The position numbers and the translations under genes are program-made. A model generated the notes under the pieces. It saw nothing but the letters and a program-made list of their open reading frames with translations, searched no databases and was not told the origin of the DNA. A DNA stretch of 8,092 nt from assembly GCA_034667245.1 (NCBI GenBank), contig JAXDKI010000425.1:1-8092 (forward strand). Reading direction: 5' to 3'. The DNA is from DATBFX01 sp034667245 (lineage in GTDB: Bacteria; Chloroflexota; Chloroflexia; Thermomicrobiales; UBA6265). Positions 6,590 through 8,092 of this stretch are shown here, piece by piece (the stretch's first letter is position 1; each line of letters opens with the position of its first letter).

Positions 6590-6647
6590 ATCGGAGGGAG
6601 GTCCGTCGCTGGCGCTCAGGATGACCCGGGGAGGACCTCCCTCCGAT
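6590..6647. repeat. Perfect 15-bp intergenic inverted repeat of REP-like type
   Basis: Arms 6590-6604 and 6633-6647 (ATCGGAGGGAGGTCC and its exact complement) enclose a 28-nt loop. The loop, read on the minus strand, contains GTCATCCTGAGCG, which resembles the core of a dispersed intergenic repeat I recall from several bacterial phyla (recollection, not a search). It sits 32 bp after the permease stop and could also act as an RNA stem protecting or ending that transcript, although no T-run follows. Confidence 0.75.
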
Positions 6648-6713
6648 ACTCGAAACGCTCACGAACATCCGCGATGCTCGTCCCGATCTCACACCACTGA
6701 CACACCCGCGTCA

Positions 6714-6742
6714 TAGTCACGGCCCACCTCCCGGCGCAAAAT
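6714..6742 (+). promoter_or_regulatory. Candidate rtcB promoter
   Basis: TAGTCA (6714-6719), 17-bp spacer, CAAAAT (6737-6742); both hexamers match consensus at 4 of 6 positions. The implied leader is about 50 nt and includes the ribosome site. No site for the RtcR regulator of enteric rtc operons could be recognised. Confidence 0.3.
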
Positions 6743-6785
6743 GTGCGTCCAATGAGCAACAGCTACCTGGTGCTGACCAATAAGC

Positions 6786-6791
6786 GAGAGG
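6786..6791 (+). promoter_or_regulatory. Ribosome binding site of rtcB
   Basis: GAGAGG, 6 nt before the ATG at 6798; fixes the start. Confidence 0.75.
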
Positions 6792-6797
6792 AACACG

Positions 6798-7991
6798 ATG
6801 TATCAGACGATCCAGGAGTCAGATTTCAAGGCGCCGATCAAGACCTGGCTTCCCCCGGATGAGATCGAGCCCGGTGCGCTCGACCAGCTCAAGAACGCCG
6901 CCAGACACCCCGACGTCGGACCCCACGTCGCGGTCATGCCCGATTGCCATGTCGGTTTTGGCGTGACCATCGGCTGCGTCTTCCCCACGGTCGATGCCGT
7001 CGTCCCGACCGCGGTTGGCGTCGACATCGCCTGCGGCATGTGTGCTGTACCGACCGGCCGGGAGTACAAACCGAAGCGGATGGACGCGCGCTACTGGCAG
7101 AAGTGGGCCAACGAGGTCCGCGCCACGGTCCCGACCGGATTTGCCGCCCACAAGCAGCGGCAGCGTTGGGATGGCCTCGACGTCGAGCTCAAGGCGCGGG
7201 ACCTCCAGCCCCTCATCCGCGAGAAGGCGGCGGCCCAGCTCGGCACCCTCGGCGGTGGCAACCACTTCCTCGAAGCCCAGGTCGACGAGACCGGCCAGAT
7301 CTGGCTGATGGTCCACTCCGGCAGCCGCCACACCGGACTCCGGATTGCCGACCACTACACCGCCTGGGCCAAGGCGATCCAAAAGAAGCGCGGTCTCGAC
7401 GTCCCGGTCGACCTCTCGGCCCTCCCGCTCGACGATCAGGTTGCCCATGACTACCTGCACGACATGGACTGGGCCACCGAGTTTGCGCTGGAGAGCCGTT
7501 ACCGGATGCTGGAAGCGATGCTCGCGGCGCTCGGCATGGAACCGGACGAGGTCGGCGGGCGGGAGGCGTTCATCAACATCCACCACAACTTCGCCCGCGT
7601 CGAGGAGCACTTCGGTCGCTCCCTTGTCGTGCACCGCAAAGGCGCGACCTCGGCTCGTGACGGCGAGATCGGCATCATCCCCGGCAGCATGGGCGCGCCG
7701 AGTTACATCGTCCGCGGCCGCGGCAACGAGGAGAGCTTCGCCTCCTGTTCGCACGGTGCCGGTCGCCGCATGGGACGCAAGCAGGCGAAGCGCTCACTCG
7801 ATGAGGCAGCGCTGAAGGCGGCCCTCGCCGGCACCCACACCCGCCCCTCTCTCGGCTTCCTCGACGAGGCGCCCCAGGCCTACAAGGACGTCACGAAGGT
7901 CCTCGCCCAGCAGCAGGACCTCGTCGAGATCGTCCACACCCTGCAGCCCATCATCACCGTCAAGGGCGATAGCAAAGCAAAAGACGACTGA
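6798..7991 (+). CDS. rtcB: RtcB-type RNA ligase
   Basis: GTP- and Mn2+-dependent ligase that joins RNA 3'-phosphate or 2',3'-cyclic-phosphate ends to 5'-OH ends through an enzyme-histidine-GMP intermediate; used in tRNA and rRNA repair. The 397-residue product is near the short bacterial RtcB length (about 380-410) and has no intein. Motifs: MPDCHVGFG (47-55), GVDIACGM (74-81; likely metal ligands Asp76 and Cys79), GGGNHF (152-157; His156), HSGSRHTG (173-180; His173), HHNFA (262-266), HRKGATSA (279-286), PGSMG (295-299), and SCSHGAGRRM (316-325) with His319 as the predicted guanylylated residue. Start at MYQTIQ is set by GAGAGG 6 nt upstream. No rtcA or archease gene lies nearby. Its last 17 bases, including the stop, belong to the terminal palindrome; the protein end still looks normal for the family, so the gene itself appears intact. 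Confidence 0.97.
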   Translation: MYQTIQESDFKAPIKTWLPPDEIEPGALDQLKNAARHPDVGPHVAVMPDCHVGFGVTIGCVFPTVDAVVPTAVGVDIACGMCAVPTGREYKPKRMDARYWQKWANEVRATVPTGFAAHKQRQRWDGLDVELKARDLQPLIREKAAAQLGTLGGGNHFLEAQVDETGQIWLMVHSGSRHTGLRIADHYTAWAKAIQKKRGLDVPVDLSALPLDDQVAHDYLHDMDWATEFALESRYRMLEAMLAALGMEPDEVGGREAFINIHHNFARVEEHFGRSLVVHRKGATSARDGEIGIIPGSMGAPSYIVRGRGNEESFASCSHGAGRRMGRKQAKRSLDEAALKAALAGTHTRPSLGFLDEAPQAYKDVTKVLAQQQDLVEIVHTLQPIITVKGDSKAKDD

Positions 7992-8092
7992 GGCGTGGTG
8001 CGGATAGACGCGCCAACTTTGCGACCGCGCCGATCGGCGCGGTCGCAAAGTTGGCGCGTCTATCCGCACCACGCCTCAGTCGTCTTTTGCTT
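7975..8092. repeat. Perfect 118-bp palindrome at the window end
   Basis: Every base from 7975 to 8033 is complementary to the mirrored base from 8092 down to 8034 (position sums of 8067), giving 59-bp arms with no loop or mismatch. The centre is GCGCCGATCGGCGC (8027-8040). It covers the last 17 bases of rtcB and runs exactly to the last base supplied. A natural rtcB terminator hairpin may form its core, but a full-length perfect arm including coding sequence suggests fold-back. Confidence 0.97.

Noticed and set aside
6819..7754. 311-codon minus-strand open frame opposite rtcB
   Set aside because: Asp/Val/Gly-rich and motif-free, the mirror of rtcB codon bias.
8021..8046. Core of the terminal palindrome as an ordinary rtcB terminator
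   Set aside because: A terminator would not need 59-bp perfect arms reaching into coding sequence, it has no loop, and no clean U-tract follows; a shorter natural stem within it remains possible.

Overview
This is an 8.1 kb stretch of GC-rich bacterial chromosome with ordinary housekeeping-type genes: IMP dehydrogenase (guaB), a ParA/Soj ATPase, a secreted L,D-transpeptidase, a two-gene ABC-2 exporter and an RtcB RNA ligase. The GC-rich third codon positions, Shine-Dalgarno and probably leaderless starts, and an LGFP-like repeat region fused to a YkuD domain would fit Chloroflexota (Thermomicrobia-like). That placement is inference; a high-GC Actinobacteriota relative cannot be excluded.

Layout. 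Positions 1-4510 are coded on the minus strand. From upstream to downstream in transcription they are the L,D-transpeptidase (4510-3209), parA (2818-1922), guaB (1813-218), and the start of a possible membrane protein running off the left edge. A 263-bp divergent promoter region (4511-4773) separates these from plus-strand genes: an ABC ATPase (4774-5739) overlapped by 4 bp by its permease (5736-6557), then rtcB (6798-7991). Roles are mixed (purine synthesis, chromosome segregation, cell wall, export, RNA repair), and only the ABC pair is a firm operon. parA and guaB are co-oriented and may be co-transcribed across a 108-bp gap filled by a large hairpin.

Non-coding signals hold most of the interest. 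Two intergenic inverted repeats (1837-1918 and 6590-6647) look like copies of dispersed palindromic repeats. An AT-rich element with two alternative foldings lies just upstream of a well-formed parA promoter. Several candidate promoters share an extended -10 starting TGCTA. The window ends in a perfect, loop-less 118-bp palindrome (7975-8092) that includes the last 17 bases of rtcB. It is most likely an assembly fold-back, but a hairpin replicon end or a true palindrome should be excluded. I found no convincing new multi-gene system, CRISPR array, RNA gene or transposase.
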